This document shows positions 1 through 12,473 of a stretch of 64,000 nucleotides of DNA, piece after piece (the first letter of the stretch is position 1; the number at the start of each line of letters is the position of its first letter). The stretch comes from Macrothele yani. Taxonomy: Eukaryota > Arthropoda > Arachnida > Araneae > Macrothelidae. The notes below the pieces were generated by a model that was not told the origin of the DNA, ran no database searches, and saw only the letters and a list, made by a program, of their open reading frames with translations. The position numbers were made by a program, and so were the translations under genes. The stretch is taken from positions 84,510,194 to 84,574,193 of the forward strand of contig CM077002.1 of the NCBI GenBank assembly GCA_039090855.1, read 5' to 3'.

Positions 1-744
1 CCAACACTCGAAGGCTTTCTTATATTCGATTGTGTCAACAGAGTGTGCCGCAATCGTCTGCACTGATCATTGCCGTGTTACTACTACTTTTCACTCAACT
101 CCAGTATAAAACAAATCCTATTTCGAGAAGGCGTTTGATATCACAATGATAAGAGTTCGTGTTCTTGTTTGTGTAAATGAGGAATGTTCGCCTGTTCAGT
201 CCTGTCAGAATGTTACTGTTCCTGTATTCTGACTTTGGTAATTTTCAAACTTTGTAATAGCTCAGTTCACATCGTGTACAGGCTGAAAACGTACCAGATG
301 CACTCATGGTAAATATCCACTGTGTATTGACATCATAACATGAAGACTTAATGTTTTATTATGGGTTTGGATGTCCACGCCATTAAGCTTATCTGTCGAC
401 TAACTCTTCTTGTAAGCTACAGCATCTACGTTTAACACCAGTTAATTAATAATTCTCACTGCATCCTCTGCAATGTATATATGGGCTGATCACAGTTACA
501 GAGGAAGTATTCAAATAACCCACTATAGCGAAACATCTGGGAGACGAAATGCAACCAAACTTTGTAGGAATACTCTCACTAACGAGCACTCACGATTTAT
601 GAAATCAAAGTTTCATTTTATGCTACCAGGAAATATGTTGCTCAGCAAGCCCCCCAAAACGCGCAATTTGCATTCCGCATGACGTTCACCGGCGATTGGG
701 TGTATATAAAGACGACGGGTAACGCAGCATACCATTCGTACAAG
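1..744. other. unassigned AT-rich sequence
   Basis: I see no coding relic, tandem repeat or recognisable mobile element here. Short open stretches (for example from 473) have no family resemblance. Confidence 0.5.
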
Positions 745-1860
745 TGGTTCATGTTATGACTATTATTTTACCTGAACGGATGTTGCTTGTCAAGCTTTAT
801 TTTCAAACAGCGGTAATGCAACCACTGCGATTCGAGCCCAACGACTATCAAATACTTGCGAAAAATGATTGTACAGTTTTAAAATACCGGATCTTTAGCA
901 GTAAGATCAGGATGAGGGCACCAACCGATCAAACCGATCATGCTTCAAGCGGGGAAGAAGTTGTTGTTACATGCAATGGGTAATGCACCAGGTTTCAGCA
1001 ATGCGAGCAATATCATGACAAAGGGATATGTCGTACACAGTGGTATGGAAAATTCTGCGCAAAATGTTAGTTTTTCCCTACAAGATCATTCACACTTAGC
1101 AACTACATACTTCATGGTGATACGCCAACCCCACTGACTTTTGTTCTGACATTCCTGGCTCGCATGGATGTAGACGATTCATTGCCTTGGAAGATCTTGT
1201 GAAGCAGCGAAGCTCATTTTCATCCGCACGGCAGTGTTGACACTCAGGATTTTACCCCACTTGTGTTGTGGAAAACCCTCGTGTGTGCCAAAAAAAAACC
1301 CATTGCACTCGCCGAAAGTAAGTGTTTTCGGGCATCATTTATCAACTTTTTAAGATTTTTTTATGGTTTTCCAGCATCTTTTATCATCGTGCCGTATTTT
1401 ACCGAAGGAAATCGTCCGACCAGACCAGTGACTTGTGCCGACAATGCTCACAGGTATCGAGATATGTTCCGCAACTTTGGGGTCCGGAAACTTCAGCAGC
1501 GACGATGTTTTGACTCGACCATACTTATGCGGGATGGAGTATCTCCTCATATTGCATTTTTGGCACAGAAGCTGTTGCAACAGCAGTTTACGAGCAGCAA
1601 AGTGAGTAATAGTGAATTTCCAATAGCCTAAACCTCTCGTTCGCCTGAACTCAACCTCTCGGAATTTTTGTTATGGAGACATCTCCGAACCAGGTTAATT
1701 ATGGCTGTGTTCCCGATTTGTCAGTATTGAAAGACAAAACAGCACGGAATGTGAAACAAATTTATGCGAACCAGCAGCGTCCCGCTGTGGAGAACAGCGT
1801 TCAATGCATACAGTAATTAGAACATCTGAATGGACGACCATTGAACCGTATCTGTAACCT
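745..1860 (+). pseudogene. DUF4817-type Tc1/mariner/IS630 transposase relic
   Basis: Degraded transposase spread over several frames. An N-terminal helix-turn-helix segment with ERMLLVKLYFQT lies near 772-810. A catalytic-core segment reading like SSEAHFHPHGSVDTQDF lies near 1205-1250. The stretch near 1376-1625 contains ASFIIVPYF, LQQRRCFDSTILMRDG and PHIAFLAQKLLQQQF, which matches the region around the second catalytic aspartate (family form 'FMQDGAPPHIA'). Reading frame changes and stops break it, so it cannot be active. The family resemblance is from memory of insect and spider proteins annotated as DUF4817 or Tc3-like. I found no terminal inverted repeats. A related element with intact ends lies at 34150-35736. 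Confidence 0.7.
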
Positions 1861-2234
1861 GTACCAAATTGAAAGGTGATCCCACTTTCCAGTTAGCTTT
1901 TTAGTGTTTTCTGTAACCAACCATACCTTGTCACACATGTAGTCATTTTACGTTTTCCTACAACGAGAGCACATATTCGCAGGAGTAGTGGGGTTGCATT
2001 TCAGCCAAATGCGATGTCGACTCAGAGCTCTGTGCATCTTCTCTTGTATTGTGATTACTTTTGTATGCTTTTTATGGAGCTTGCAGTTCCACCTATCCCT
2101 AATAGAACAAAATGGAACTTTGCTTTTCAAAAAGCGCAAGAGCATGTTTGTAAGAATATTCCTTCCAAAATTCCATGTTTTCGTCCAACAGATGTTTCGC
2201 TACATGGCTGTGAAAATCTGTTTACAGTAACTGT

Positions 2235-4529
2235 GATCAATTAATCATCATCATCATCATCATTGTCAACCATTATCAATCCACTGCTGGACGAAGGTCT
2301 CCCCAAGTTTCCTCCACAACGGTCTGTCTTGTGCCAGTCTCCTGGAAGAGAGACATCCAATTGGGACGACAAGTGAAATTGATTTTATTATGTGTAACAA
2401 AAAATTCGTCATCGAAGACTGCAGTGTGCTAAACAAGTTCAACACAGGTAGTGACCATAGATTGGTGAGATGTAAGATGCACCTCAACACTAAACTGGAA
2501 CGTGGCAAGCTCATAAGACAAACAAAATGTATTGACATAACCAACCTTAAAAAACACCATAATACTTTCAAGTTGGAACTGAAGAACAGATTCTCTGCTT
2601 TAGAAGGCCTAACATCGGAAGAAGTGGATATTTCGGAAGTTAACAGAAAAGTAACCAAAGCTCTTATGGAAACAGCAACAAAATTAGCTGGGTCTAAGAA
2701 CAAGTTGCATGTAAACAAATTATCAGGAAAAACCAAAATGTTGATGCAAAAAAGAAGAGAGATGAGGACAACTAAAGAAGATGTGACTTCCAAAGTGGAA
2801 TATATAGAGCTATGCAAGACAGCACGAAAAAGTATCACTGAAGACGTAAGGAAATTCAACTGTGAGCTAGTGAGGAAAGCAATTGAAAACAACCAAAGCC
2901 TAAAGATAGCAAAGGGACATCTCAGTAAGGGAAGAAAACAGATTATGGCTCTGAGAAAAGAAGATGGTTCTATAACAAGAAATAGAGGCGAAATTTTGAC
3001 AAGAGTGAAAGATTTCTACTCCAAATTATATGAAAGGGATGATACATGTACTCCAGACATCATGAAAGGTACCAGTACCAGAGTTCTTCCAGTCCTTCCA
3101 GCAGAAGTTGCACATGCAATCAAGAACATGAAGCGGGGGAAAGCTCCAGGAGAAGATGGAATTACTATAGACATCATACAAGAAGCAAGTGGAGAAATTG
3201 AAACAGTACTCGCCCAAATTTTCACTCGATGCCTTAATAAAGGGAAGATTCCTGAGGATTGGAACAACGCTACAATGATCCTGCTACATAAAAAAGGTGA
3301 CATTGAGGATCTCAGGAACTACAGACCTATCAGCCTCCTATCAGTGGTTTATAAAATCTTCACTAAAGTTCTTTCACACCGCTTGAAAGTAACACTGGAC
3401 AGGGCTCAACCGAGAGAACAAGCTGGATTCAGGAGTGGCTACAGCACAATAGATCATATCCATGTACTGAGAGAACTAATTGAAAGAGCGAGGGAATATG
3501 AACTTCCATTGTGCATGGCTTTTATCGATTATGAAAAAGCCTTTGATTCGGTGAAACCATCAGCAGTTACCACGGCTCTGAAATCCTGCGGTATTGAAGA
3601 TGCATACATTAATATTATTAATAACATCTATGAAAATGCAAGTGCAAAGATTCGGCTGTTTGAAAATACAACACACATAAAAATTGGAAAGGGAGTGAGA
3701 CAAGGTGACACCATATCTCCGAAGCTCTTTAATGCCACATTGAAAATGTCTTTCAGTCACTGAACTGGGAAAACAAAGGGATAAAGATTAATGGAGATTA
3801 TCTAACCCACCTTCGTTTTGCTGATGACGTAGTCATTTTTGCAACTACCCCATCAGAGCTGCAGAGTATGATCCAGGAACTTGCTGACAAGAGTAAAGAA
3901 GTGGGATTAAAAATGAACTTTCAGAAGACAAAAGTGATGTTCAATGCTTTTACAAGAAATGAAGATTTATCGATTGATGGAGAAAAACTGGAGATAACAG
4001 ATACGTATGTTTATCTTGGACAGCAGATATCAAGTGAGGGTCACATTGATGAAGAAATTAATCGGCGTACAAAACTTGCCTGGAGAGCTTTTGGAAGAAA
4101 CAGCATAATTTTCAAGAGCAATATGCCATTATGTCTTAAAAGAAAAGTGTTTGATCAATGCATCCTTCCCGTGCTTACGTATGGTGCAGAGACGTGGACC
4201 TTAACTAAAAGAGACATACAAAGGCTGCAGACAACTCAAAGAAGCATGGAGAGGTGCATGCTTGGTATAACCAGGAGAGATAAGAAGAGGAACTCGTGGA
4301 TCCGAAAAATGACGAGAGTGGAAGACATCATGATCAGAGTTAAATCCCTGAAATGGCAATGGGCTGGACATACTGCCAGAAGGACAGACCATAGATGGAC
4401 AGCCGAAATTTTAGATTGGATTCCAAGGGACAGGAAAAGACCCAGAAAAAGACCACATGGGAGATGGGTGGATGAAATTCGTAAATATGCGGGAGTGACA
4501 TGGAGGAGACTGGCACAAGATCAATTAAT
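2235..4529 (-). mobile_element. RTE-like LINE copy with 5' inversion (twin priming)
   Basis: One retrotransposon insertion flanked by the direct repeat GATCAATTAAT at 2235-2245 and 4519-4529. Its 3' terminus lies on the minus strand at 2246-2345 and ends in an (ATG)n-type tail, seen as (ATC)n on the plus strand. The rest of the element, 2346-4518, is inverted and reads on the plus strand. The breakpoints are adjacent in the parent element: both pieces share about 17 bp reading AGGAGACTGGCACAAGA. This is the known product of twin priming during target-primed reverse transcription. It is 5'-truncated and begins near the C-terminal end of the endonuclease domain. Confidence 0.9.
2346..4518 (+). 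pseudogene. RTE-like endonuclease/reverse transcriptase (truncated, frameshifted)
   Basis: Plus-strand coding body of the LINE. It starts in the endonuclease C-terminus (GSDHRLVR motif near 2446-2472) and continues into the reverse transcriptase. RT landmarks are KAPGEDGI (near 3139), NYRPISLLSVVYKIFTKVL (near 3317), AFIDYEKAFDSV (near 3520), GVRQGDTISP (near 3691) and FADDVVIF (near 3818), the last being the catalytic box. A one-base deletion at about 3742 compared with the 43.9-kb copy ends the first frame at 3763. The rest, including a C-terminal domain with GAETWTLTKRDIQRLQTTQR and WAGHTARR, resumes in another frame to about 4518. Similarity to the two copies at 41.5-44.7 kb is very high by eye, so the family is recent. 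Confidence 0.9.
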
Positions 4530-4654
4530 AGCTAACTTTCTATACGTTTCTGGCAACCTTACCACACTTGGATGCAAATTTTGGTCGAAAAGTTTGCATA
4601 ATAAAATGTTCAACTCAATTGAGTGGATATAAAAACTCTCGAGGGATAATGTTA

Positions 4655-4815
4655 TTCGTTGTAAATCCTCTTACCACTTATGTGAGATTGGTACAGTTGC
4701 CTACATGAGGTATCCTTTTTTTTTGTTTTAAATCCTGTGAAACTTATGTGAACATCACCTTTTTTTGTTGTAATCCTGTGACACTTATGTGAAATTGTTA
4801 CAATTACATACATAG
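4655..4815. repeat. degenerate tandem repeat
   Basis: About three imperfect copies of a unit of roughly 60 bp containing AATCCTGTGACACTTATGTG, separated by T-runs. No gene is visible. Confidence 0.5.
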
Positions 4816-5195
4816 ATAATTTAATCGGATCTGTGAATAACCTGTATCATTAACAACGTATCAGTTTTGGTTACCAGGTTCCACATTCTGTATATTTAAT
4901 TAAATGCGACATATATTCTCTTCTTTAAGAAACCGCGACTAAAATTTATGTAGAACCCATGCAACATAATGATGATAGCTTTCAAGCAAACTAGAATGCA
5001 TGGTGAAAGCATCATGCGTGTTATGCGGGTCAGACTCTTAGAACTTTATAAAGATGTCAGCTAAAGCACTCTTTATGTATTATAAGTGCCACTCGACAAG
5101 TATGAAGCACCGTGCTTGTTTTCGAGTGGTCATCGGCGTAGGCTTAGGACCAGTTGTCCGACTTAGACCCGGACTCGACTCTCAAATACTTCCTT
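4816..5195. other. unassigned sequence
   Basis: No recognisable coding relic or structured repeat. Confidence 0.4.
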
Positions 5196-5270
5196 CGAAC
5201 CAGCGGTTCTAAATTAGGGAACGACCAACTGCTTAGGCACTTAGTGTCGCTCATGATTTTTTCTCTGTGT
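5196..5270 (+). repeat. very degraded tRNA-SINE 3' fragment
   Basis: The order GAACCAG..., CTAAATTAGGGA, CGACCAACTGCTTA and GCTCATG follows the body of the window's tRNA-headed SINE, although divergence is high. A poly-C run of about 28 bases follows at 5286-5314. Confidence 0.4.
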
Positions 5271-5293
5271 ATGTTGGAGTTTAAACCCGACAA

Positions 5294-5324
<31 letters not shown>

Positions 5325-5568
5325 TATGAAAAAAAGCGCTGAATATGGATACCGGCTATATTTAATTTCAGATTGTACCATAGAAACGTAATCATTGCTA
5401 AAGTATGTACGGAGCAAAGCTTTTGCCAAATATCACTTTAAAACAATTCGAGAACAGAAAAACATTCATACCAGCAGCAGCTATTTCGTTAGTTTGAGTT
5501 CTTTGTGACCATTCTTAACTTTTTAACATTCATGGCTTTGATTATCTTCAGAGTCATGAACATTAAGG

Positions 5569-5655
5569 ATATAAGAACTGTTTTTGGTCTATTCTATACA
5601 TGAAAATTTTATTAAAATTTTCATGTATAGAATAGACCAAAAACAGTTCTTATAT
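5569..5655. repeat. perfect 87-nt palindrome
   Basis: Two 43-nt arms (5569-5611 and 5613-5655) are exact reverse complements around one central base. On a single strand this forms a full-length hairpin. No flanking element ends were identified. Confidence 0.9.
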
Positions 5656-6003
5656 TTTATTAAAATTTCGTCCAATTTTTACAAGAGCAGCAAAAAGACT
5701 TCTAACCGTCAACTAGTCATAGTTTTGTGTCAGTCGGAATGACAGATATAACATTAGTTAGACCCTTAAAAAAAGGTTCACCAACGTAAGTTCCATTTCT
5801 TTGACGTACGTGCGACATGCCTTTGGAACACCCTTATGACTCAGATACAGGTGGTGGAGAGACCCAATGATAAGTTTTGACTTCATTGAGCATATACATT
5901 TTCATTAAATAAAATACATTTTTTAGATAATAAGGAGTTAAATATTTGTATATTGTAACACATTCGACTTCCCGTATATCCTTTTCAATATGTGTAGTTC
6001 TCA

Positions 6004-6300
6004 ACTTACACGAACTTATCTAACATGTATTAGGTTTAATGGAGTTTTTTTGTGTTCATGGTGGTCATTAAACATTCAAACCAAAAATAAGTTTAAAAAA
6101 AAACAAGTTTACAAAAATATATATATATAGTCATGTACATTTTCTTTCTTTAATACTTACACGAACTCATCCGACATGTATTCGGTTTAATGGAGTTTTT
6201 TTGTGTTCATGATGGTCATTAAATCTCAATTCAAAAATAAGTTTACAAAAAAAAATATGTACAGTCATGTACATTTTCTTCCTTTAATACACAAAAAATG
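6004..6300. repeat. 151-bp tandem duplication
   Basis: ACTTACACGAACT and the following GTTTAATGGAGTTTTTTTGTG recur 151 bp apart (6004 and 6155), with good similarity over the rest of the unit. Each unit contains GTTCATG(G/A)TGGTCATTAAA, which resembles the SINE tail (CACGGTGGTCGTTAAAC), so an old SINE tail may have been duplicated. Confidence 0.6.
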
Positions 6301-8137
6301 CTTTCTTTTTTTGAGATGATATTGGCAAACTTCTCATCTGTGTTGAGTTTGGATACTTGCTATTAATTTCTTGCTCAAAGCCATTTGTTCCAGTCTGTGA
6401 TACAAGTTGTAATTCCCGATGTTAAACGCCATCAGTTTCAAATTAGCTTCATACAATGATTTAGTGATCCGAAATTAGGAACAGGTGAAGACTCTTTTTA
6501 TGTTAATATGCTCATGGGGGTCTTTAAACCTCGAAACACACATACACACGCACAAAAGGGGGAAAAGAGACTATACTGTACGAGTGGCCTCACTTGTTTT
6601 TTCTTTTTTTAATTCATTTTCACTATCGGATTCCTTCTTCTAGAACTTCAGCAGTTCAACATCCATTCATTTGAGTCCTAGCCACCCTAAGCAGTTACAC
6701 ATATCATATCAAAACCTGTATACAGTGAATTACCGAATTATAAATCGTCAGTTTGTAAATGCAATCGTGGATTCTGCAATATTTAATAACCTACTGAAAA
6801 AAAGACCCAAATGATATTTGCCACCTGTCATGTATTTGGATGCCATATCTATCCATCTGTCTTTCTTGAGCTTCGTTATTTATGTAAATTTTTTGTTCAT
6901 TCTTCAGCTTTTTTCTGTTCTTCACCTTTGAAATGTCTCTGCGAGGCCAGGAGGGGTTATATTTGATCGTAAAGTGGAAATAGAGATGATAAGGCAGATA
7001 TTGAACAAGCCCAATTTATAGATAAATCATTTGCTAGACATCTGAGCATGAATGAGCTTCCGGGGAGGCATTATTTCCTCAGGGCTGATGAAAGTGTATC
7101 TATGTGTGAGTGTGTGTGAATCCGCTGCAGCCTCCGTTCCTCACGTCATCGGTTTGAATGCAACGGTGGCGTTAATCACTGGCCCGCCATCAAGTCAGCG
7201 TGTCAACCAACGCGCGCGTGTGTGTGTGCTCCGACTCTCTTCCTTCCTGCAATGGCTCCTGCTCCTCCATAATCTCCAGAGTCATCACTCACGTCACTGC
7301 TAAAATATTCAAATCACGCTCTACGGTCGTCACAAAAGCGTCTGATCGCATAATCCCCTGTTTTCATTCCCGCAACGGTTAGGAGTATCATGCAGCTAAA
7401 TTAGATTCTATGAAATCACAAGCTGCTTAAAAAACAGGGTTAGAGTGATAAGGCTGTGAATAAGGAATGAAGCAATGCTGTTGCCCGTCGGGGCGAGTTA
7501 ACGATCATATATTCCTAAATGAAATTATTGCTTAGATTTAACTCTCACATTCTGAACTATTTTGCTTTTGATTATCGATATTTCCATCCCTCCAATCCTT
7601 ATACTGGATCTAAAAGGAACTTACAAAAACTGTACACTAAAAGTGAAAACACGTCGCCTGTTAGTCCGTCGAGTGACATTGTTTTCCCTTACTTCTAGGC
7701 CTGAATCCGGCTTCTTCCTTCTGGTTTTTATTTTTTCCAGAGAGTTTTCTTCCTTCTGTGGAATCCCCAATCCCGAATTAGGTACCGGCTACAACTGTTA
7801 TACATTCGAACCCTTATGTAGCGAAGCTGAAAAGAAATTAGAAACTTTCTACACACGCGAACTTCGTTATAGCGCAACACATCGAAAATGGGGCAATTTT
7901 TGACGCATTATTTATGTTAAATGCATTAACTTATGTTAACACTGGGTCAGTTATAAGCTGTTTGATATTAATATAGTTAATTATATCAATTAATTAGTTA
8001 ATTCAAACTATAGCTAGCAATAGAAATATGAATGAGATATACAATAAGCAAAACGTTTAATTAATGTAAAAATAAAAGTTACTGCATTTATTTCATTGTT
8101 ACATTTATTTCATTGTTTATGCTTTACGCCTGAAATA
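6301..8137. other. unassigned; includes a GC-richer patch near 7020-7340
   Basis: No transposon protein is recognisable. A segment at about 6460-6540 again has SINE-tail-like words. The stretch 7020-7340 is visibly richer in G and C than its surroundings, contains (GT)n runs and carries no repeat that I recognise. It could be host single-copy sequence, but I see no exon. Confidence 0.35.
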
Positions 8138-8168
8138 CACTGACGGAAAAAAATCCCAACACCAAGAG
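8138..8168 (+). repeat. Tc1-type terminal inverted repeat relic
   Basis: CACTGACGGAAAAAAATCCC followed by AACACCAAGAG nearly matches the left end of the Tc1 element at 30878 (CACTGACGGAAAAAAAATCC). No opposite end or transposase was found nearby. Confidence 0.6.
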
Positions 8169-8676
8169 ATATACAATAAGATGTCCAGCAATGTTTACAA
8201 GGGAGTATTCGTCCCTGCGATCCTACACTGCGGATATCGGAGAAGTGGTTTCTTCTGCATAATAAAGTGAGACCTCATACTGCGTTGTCCTTCCAACTAT
8301 ATTGTGTACGACATGAAATCACCGTGTCAACTTGTCACCATGTGATATTTCTCTTCCTGCAACTCACACCAGTCCCGATGTCAGCAACTCAGAACTGGGG
8401 GGGGAGCTAGCTATCAGGGAGACTAAGCATCGAACGGAGGGGCACGAATTTTGAAGTGCTTGGTAGAAATTTGGCCAAAACCTTCTGTATATGTAGATTT
8501 TACCTGGTGCTGATAATGTAAAAAAGAAGTTTTGAGAAACATACTGTCGCAGTATCTATTTAATATATGTAGTAGGACTGGGAACTATGGATACGAACCA
8601 TCGTGTCCTTTAAAAAGTTACAATTTCTTCATAAGGTTGTTGATAAATTCTAGTTTGTAACCCCTGACAAGGAATA

Positions 8677-8711
<35 letters not shown>

Positions 8712-10169
8712 TTTTAAAACTATAGTTACGAAAACCGTGTCTCAGACATTCTTTCAAAGGACTCCCTCCATTTCGTAGAATTGTACACTGAATTCAACAA
8801 AAAATTCATTTCATGTAACAAAATTTCTGTGTATTCGAAAAATTCACATAAGCTTATTCAGTTTACCTAAAATCTTAGATAACGGCACTCACCATATGTT
8901 CTAACTCCTTAAATATTTTGGTGGAGCTAAAGGATGGGGCATACAGAAAAGTTGGCTGGGCTGAAGCACACCCTAGCACACCCGCAGGGTCGCGTCTGAC
9001 TCAGAGATGCGTAAAAGTTCATCATTAGGACGATAAAGGCAGCCGTGAAAGCTCAACTGCGCTGCACAGCAGAAAGTACCTTAAAGATGTATGTTAAAGA
9101 CATTCAGACACGTTGGCCATAGTGTATCAGTGCTGGGAAATCACTTCAAATGTCACTGACAGAAGTTGTTTTTAAACCTTTAAGCGGACGATGTATTTGA
9201 ACGAACCAAATGGGCACAAAAATTTCTGCTCTCACCAACCAGAAATGTTCACATAGCTACCGGGCTTTACGAAAGCTACGGCGAAACAATTCCCCCCCTC
9301 TCATCTCAGCAGTATCGACCATAGACCTGTCACTGGCGATAAAGGTTCGCTTCTAGTCCTTTATTCTCTGCTCTATGACTCAAGGCATGATAGGGACAGA
9401 TAATTTCACTAACACAGATATCGTGCCACTAGATAGAAACAAATGATTCAAACATCTCTCTCTACCCGTTGGTTCGTCGCTATTGTTACGGCCCTTTCAG
9501 CAGATAATCAGTCAGAAAGATTTTGTGTCAGTCATCTTCCTAAATGACCATTTTAAATAACAGCTTTCTGATGCGCAGGTTCACTCGTTCTTGCCGCGTT
9601 CGGACGTCTTTTAGACATCGTTCGAGCGGCTTTCATCCCGTTTTGCAACCCCCGAGTTAATTTGTTCCATCCCGTTAAACGGTTAAATATTCTGTCTTCC
9701 TATTTATAGAGTAAGTCTAGAAATTTCATACAGCGGTTATACGACTAAAACGGACAGGAAATGTTTTAATTACTGTACAGCTGGATTATATTAAACTAAA
9801 AGTCTGAGACCATTTTCAAACTTTGTGGCTCTTATTTAATCTCAAGAACAAAATATCGTCTTGTAGTTGAAATATGTGTAAGATTTTCCTTTGTGCCGAC
9901 TATTGGCTTGTCTTCATAAGGTCGGTTTTGTTGTCATGCACTTTCTGATGCTCATGATGACATTATTAAGGGTGATCTTTGCACTCATGTATCGCAACAG
10001 TATTGTTGGAATGTATTTTTCAAGTTGTTTAAGTGCCATGGAAACGTGTCGTAAGCAATTTAAAGTTATTCTTTAAATATTTCTTTTTAGGATCGATGAA
10101 TTCAAATGTGCTCCCCGATGTGTTCTTGAGGCGTATCTGATATGTTAGCACTACTCCCTTATCTTTAGC
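8169..10169. other. unassigned; (TC)n at 8681-8708
   Basis: No coding relic recognised. There is a 28-base TC microsatellite and some GC-richer stretches (8930-9330) of unknown nature. Confidence 0.4.
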
Positions 10170-10405
10170 AAAATTATTTCGCCGCCACAGTGGCGCAGTG
10201 GTCTAAGGCGCTGGCCTCTGATCATTCGTCCGTAAGGGGTCCGGGTTCGAATCCCGGTCGGGCATGGATGTTGTGTTTGTCTTACGGCACTGGCTCTCTC
10301 CCTTCCCTGGAACCAGTGACCCTAAATTAGGGACGGGCCACTGCTTATAGCCCATTGAGTTGCTCACGGTGGTCGTTAAAACCTTCAATTAAAAAAAATT
10401 ATTTC
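10170..10405 (+). mobile_element. tRNA-derived SINE copy 1
   Basis: Body 10181-10394 between direct repeats AAAATTATTTC (10170-10180, 10395-10405). The head is tRNA-like: A box TGGCGCAGTGGTC and B box GGTTCGAATCC. A conserved body of about 140 bp follows (GGATGTTGTGTTTGTC, TCCCTGGAACCAGTGACCC, GCTCACGGTGGTCGTTAA), ending in an A-rich tail. It is the same family as the copies at 18.8, 32.8, 36.4 and 52.2 kb. Mobilisation by a LINE is inferred from the A-tail and target duplication. Confidence 0.92.
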
Positions 10406-11521
10406 ACATATCATCCACATATATGGAATGAAATCCGACTGAGAGTTCTTCCAGAAAACGTTGAACAATTTTTGGAAACACGTCCGGTAGTTGTGAAATG
10501 TGCAAAACATGTTCCAGGTTGGCTGCACGGCATTCTGGCTATTGAGACACTTGCTGATGTGAACGAAAATGTTAAAATCTAGGTATCTGAATACGGTAGA
10601 AACATATTGTGATGACGTATGATTGCATTTTAAAGTCACTTTTACTCTTAAATCATGTATACAGCGCAATTTCTAGTACAGTCAGAACTGATCTAAAATA
10701 CAATTTCGAGTTAAATAGAAACCGTTTTGCAAGTACATAGAATAATGTTCCGAGGTTAGGATTCACTTACGGAAAGAGGCAAACGGATCACCACAGATGA
10801 AATAAATTAGTGATTTCATGCCATCTTCACTATTCAGGTGCCAGTCCTCAAGTAACATAAACTCAATGTTTCCCCGTTTCCCCTTTGCAAATAAATAGAT
10901 TGTCGCGTAACAAATGGACATCTCCATGATCGTTGTTAAGATTTGGCTTACCTTGGCCTTAATTATTTGGAGGGGGAAGTTGAGGGGGGAATGGAACATA
11001 TAACTATTGAGATGTAGTGCATCAATCATAAAACTCAATAGTTTTGAAGATCTCTTTCCCGGTGTTCACAGGAAAAAATAGATAATTCTGTATTTCTGTA
11101 TTTGTGGATATTGGGGATGTGCCCTCAACATTTTTCTTAGATTGTGCGAAGTTGTGGAGCCTAGCAGCAAGAAAAAGATCCTACATGGAAGTATTCAACT
11201 TCGAAGAAACTGTAAATGGTTTATTAGAAAACAAAGTGATTACAAACGTTTGGTTTCTGGGTAGTCTTAATAAGAAGTTGAAAGCTTTCTCTCTTGTGTT
11301 TTCAATAACAGTCATAGAACTTAAAGATCCTACCGCGGAGCTTCTGAAATTTACCAATTTCCATTAAAGTACTGGATTGGTGAAATGTTCGAATTGGAAG
11401 CGCAACTTGTAAATCCCATAAAAAAAGATACACCTACTAGCCTAATCGAAGTAGTTCCACACTGCATTGCCAACTATTCATCACCCAAATCCTTGAAACC
11501 CGTAGGTAGGAATGTGTTTAA
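10406..11521. other. unassigned open stretches
   Basis: Open frames at 10763-11038 (minus) and 11104-11367 (plus, 87 aa) have protein-like composition. I do not recognise either, so I make no functional call. Confidence 0.3.
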
Positions 11522-12473
11522 TTACGAATTACGAGGCTGTGAATCCCATGGCGATAAAATCTCGGTGTTGTGAGTCAAAAGGTGGTAACGGCCTGACGCA
11601 CAGTTTGGTCGTTTCGAAAATTGTTCTCCACCAGGGAATGCCTTAGGTGCAGAAAGAGGTGGTAATCCGTAACAGGAAGATCTAAGGTATGTGCAAGGAG
11701 AGGTAGAGCTTCGTAGTTCAGCTGATCGATTTTTATTTTCGTTTGATAGATATGTGGGTGCGCGTTGTCGGATCCCTTGCTTGACTAAAACTGGCTGCTT
11801 GGTACGGAGCTTTTGGTGCATTTCAACACAGTAGCGGCCCGAAATGATAGTCTCATTTGGTCGAAGAAATGAATCATGAATCAAACCGGCAGCACACCAC
11901 CAGCTCAGAACCAGCTATTTCACCGGGTGTAGACGTAACTTTGGACAATGTTTCAGTAGTTCAAGGTATCAAACTACTGTGCTGATCACTTGGGATTTTT
12001 GTAGGAGACCCACTTTTTGTCGCAGGTCCCGATCTGATGCAAAAGTCCTCACTTCTGTACCTGGCAAAGAGGAAAATTCACAGCTCCAGGCAAAGTGCCT
12101 TATTTACAGCTGGTAATTCGTGTGGCACTAAGACTTCCAACTTTTTCACCTTCCCCTGGCACTCCGCGCGCCGGACAACCGTCCAATGAAGCACACGGGC
12201 CTTAGCTTCGATCTGACGAATACTTTGCCATGAATCTGCTTCCAGTATATTTTTCAGCTCTTGATCTCTTACAGCTACTGGCGGACGATTACGAGGCGCT
12301 CCTGCAAGGGTCGTACTTCCTGCTTGAAATTTTGTAAACCATCAGCCTTTGGTGTGTTCATTCGCATTACCCTGTCCAAACGCAGTACTAATGTTTTGGG
12401 CAACCATACCAGCGGAATATCGGAGTCTGAACATGTCATACATAAATATTACACGCAACTGGCCTGCTTCCAT
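11522..12473 (-). pseudogene. mariner transposase relic
   Basis: Read on the minus strand from ATG at 12473 (MEAGQLRVIFMYDMFRLRYS). The N-terminal part resembles mariner helix-turn-helix regions: ISTAFGQGNA, FTKFQAG, LKNILEADSWQSIRQIEAK, LHWTVVRR, VPHELPAVNKALCLE and ARYRSEDF. The core continues with LRPNETIISGRYCVEMHQKL near 11830-11870. The C-terminal stretch (TDYHLFLHLRHSLVENNF, near 11610-11680) has its catalytic residues damaged. Frameshifts and stops are frequent. Terminal inverted repeats were not found. Confidence 0.75.

Noticed and set aside
11104..11367. 87-codon open frame with protein-like composition
   Set aside because: No family recognised and no supporting context; kept only as unassigned sequence.
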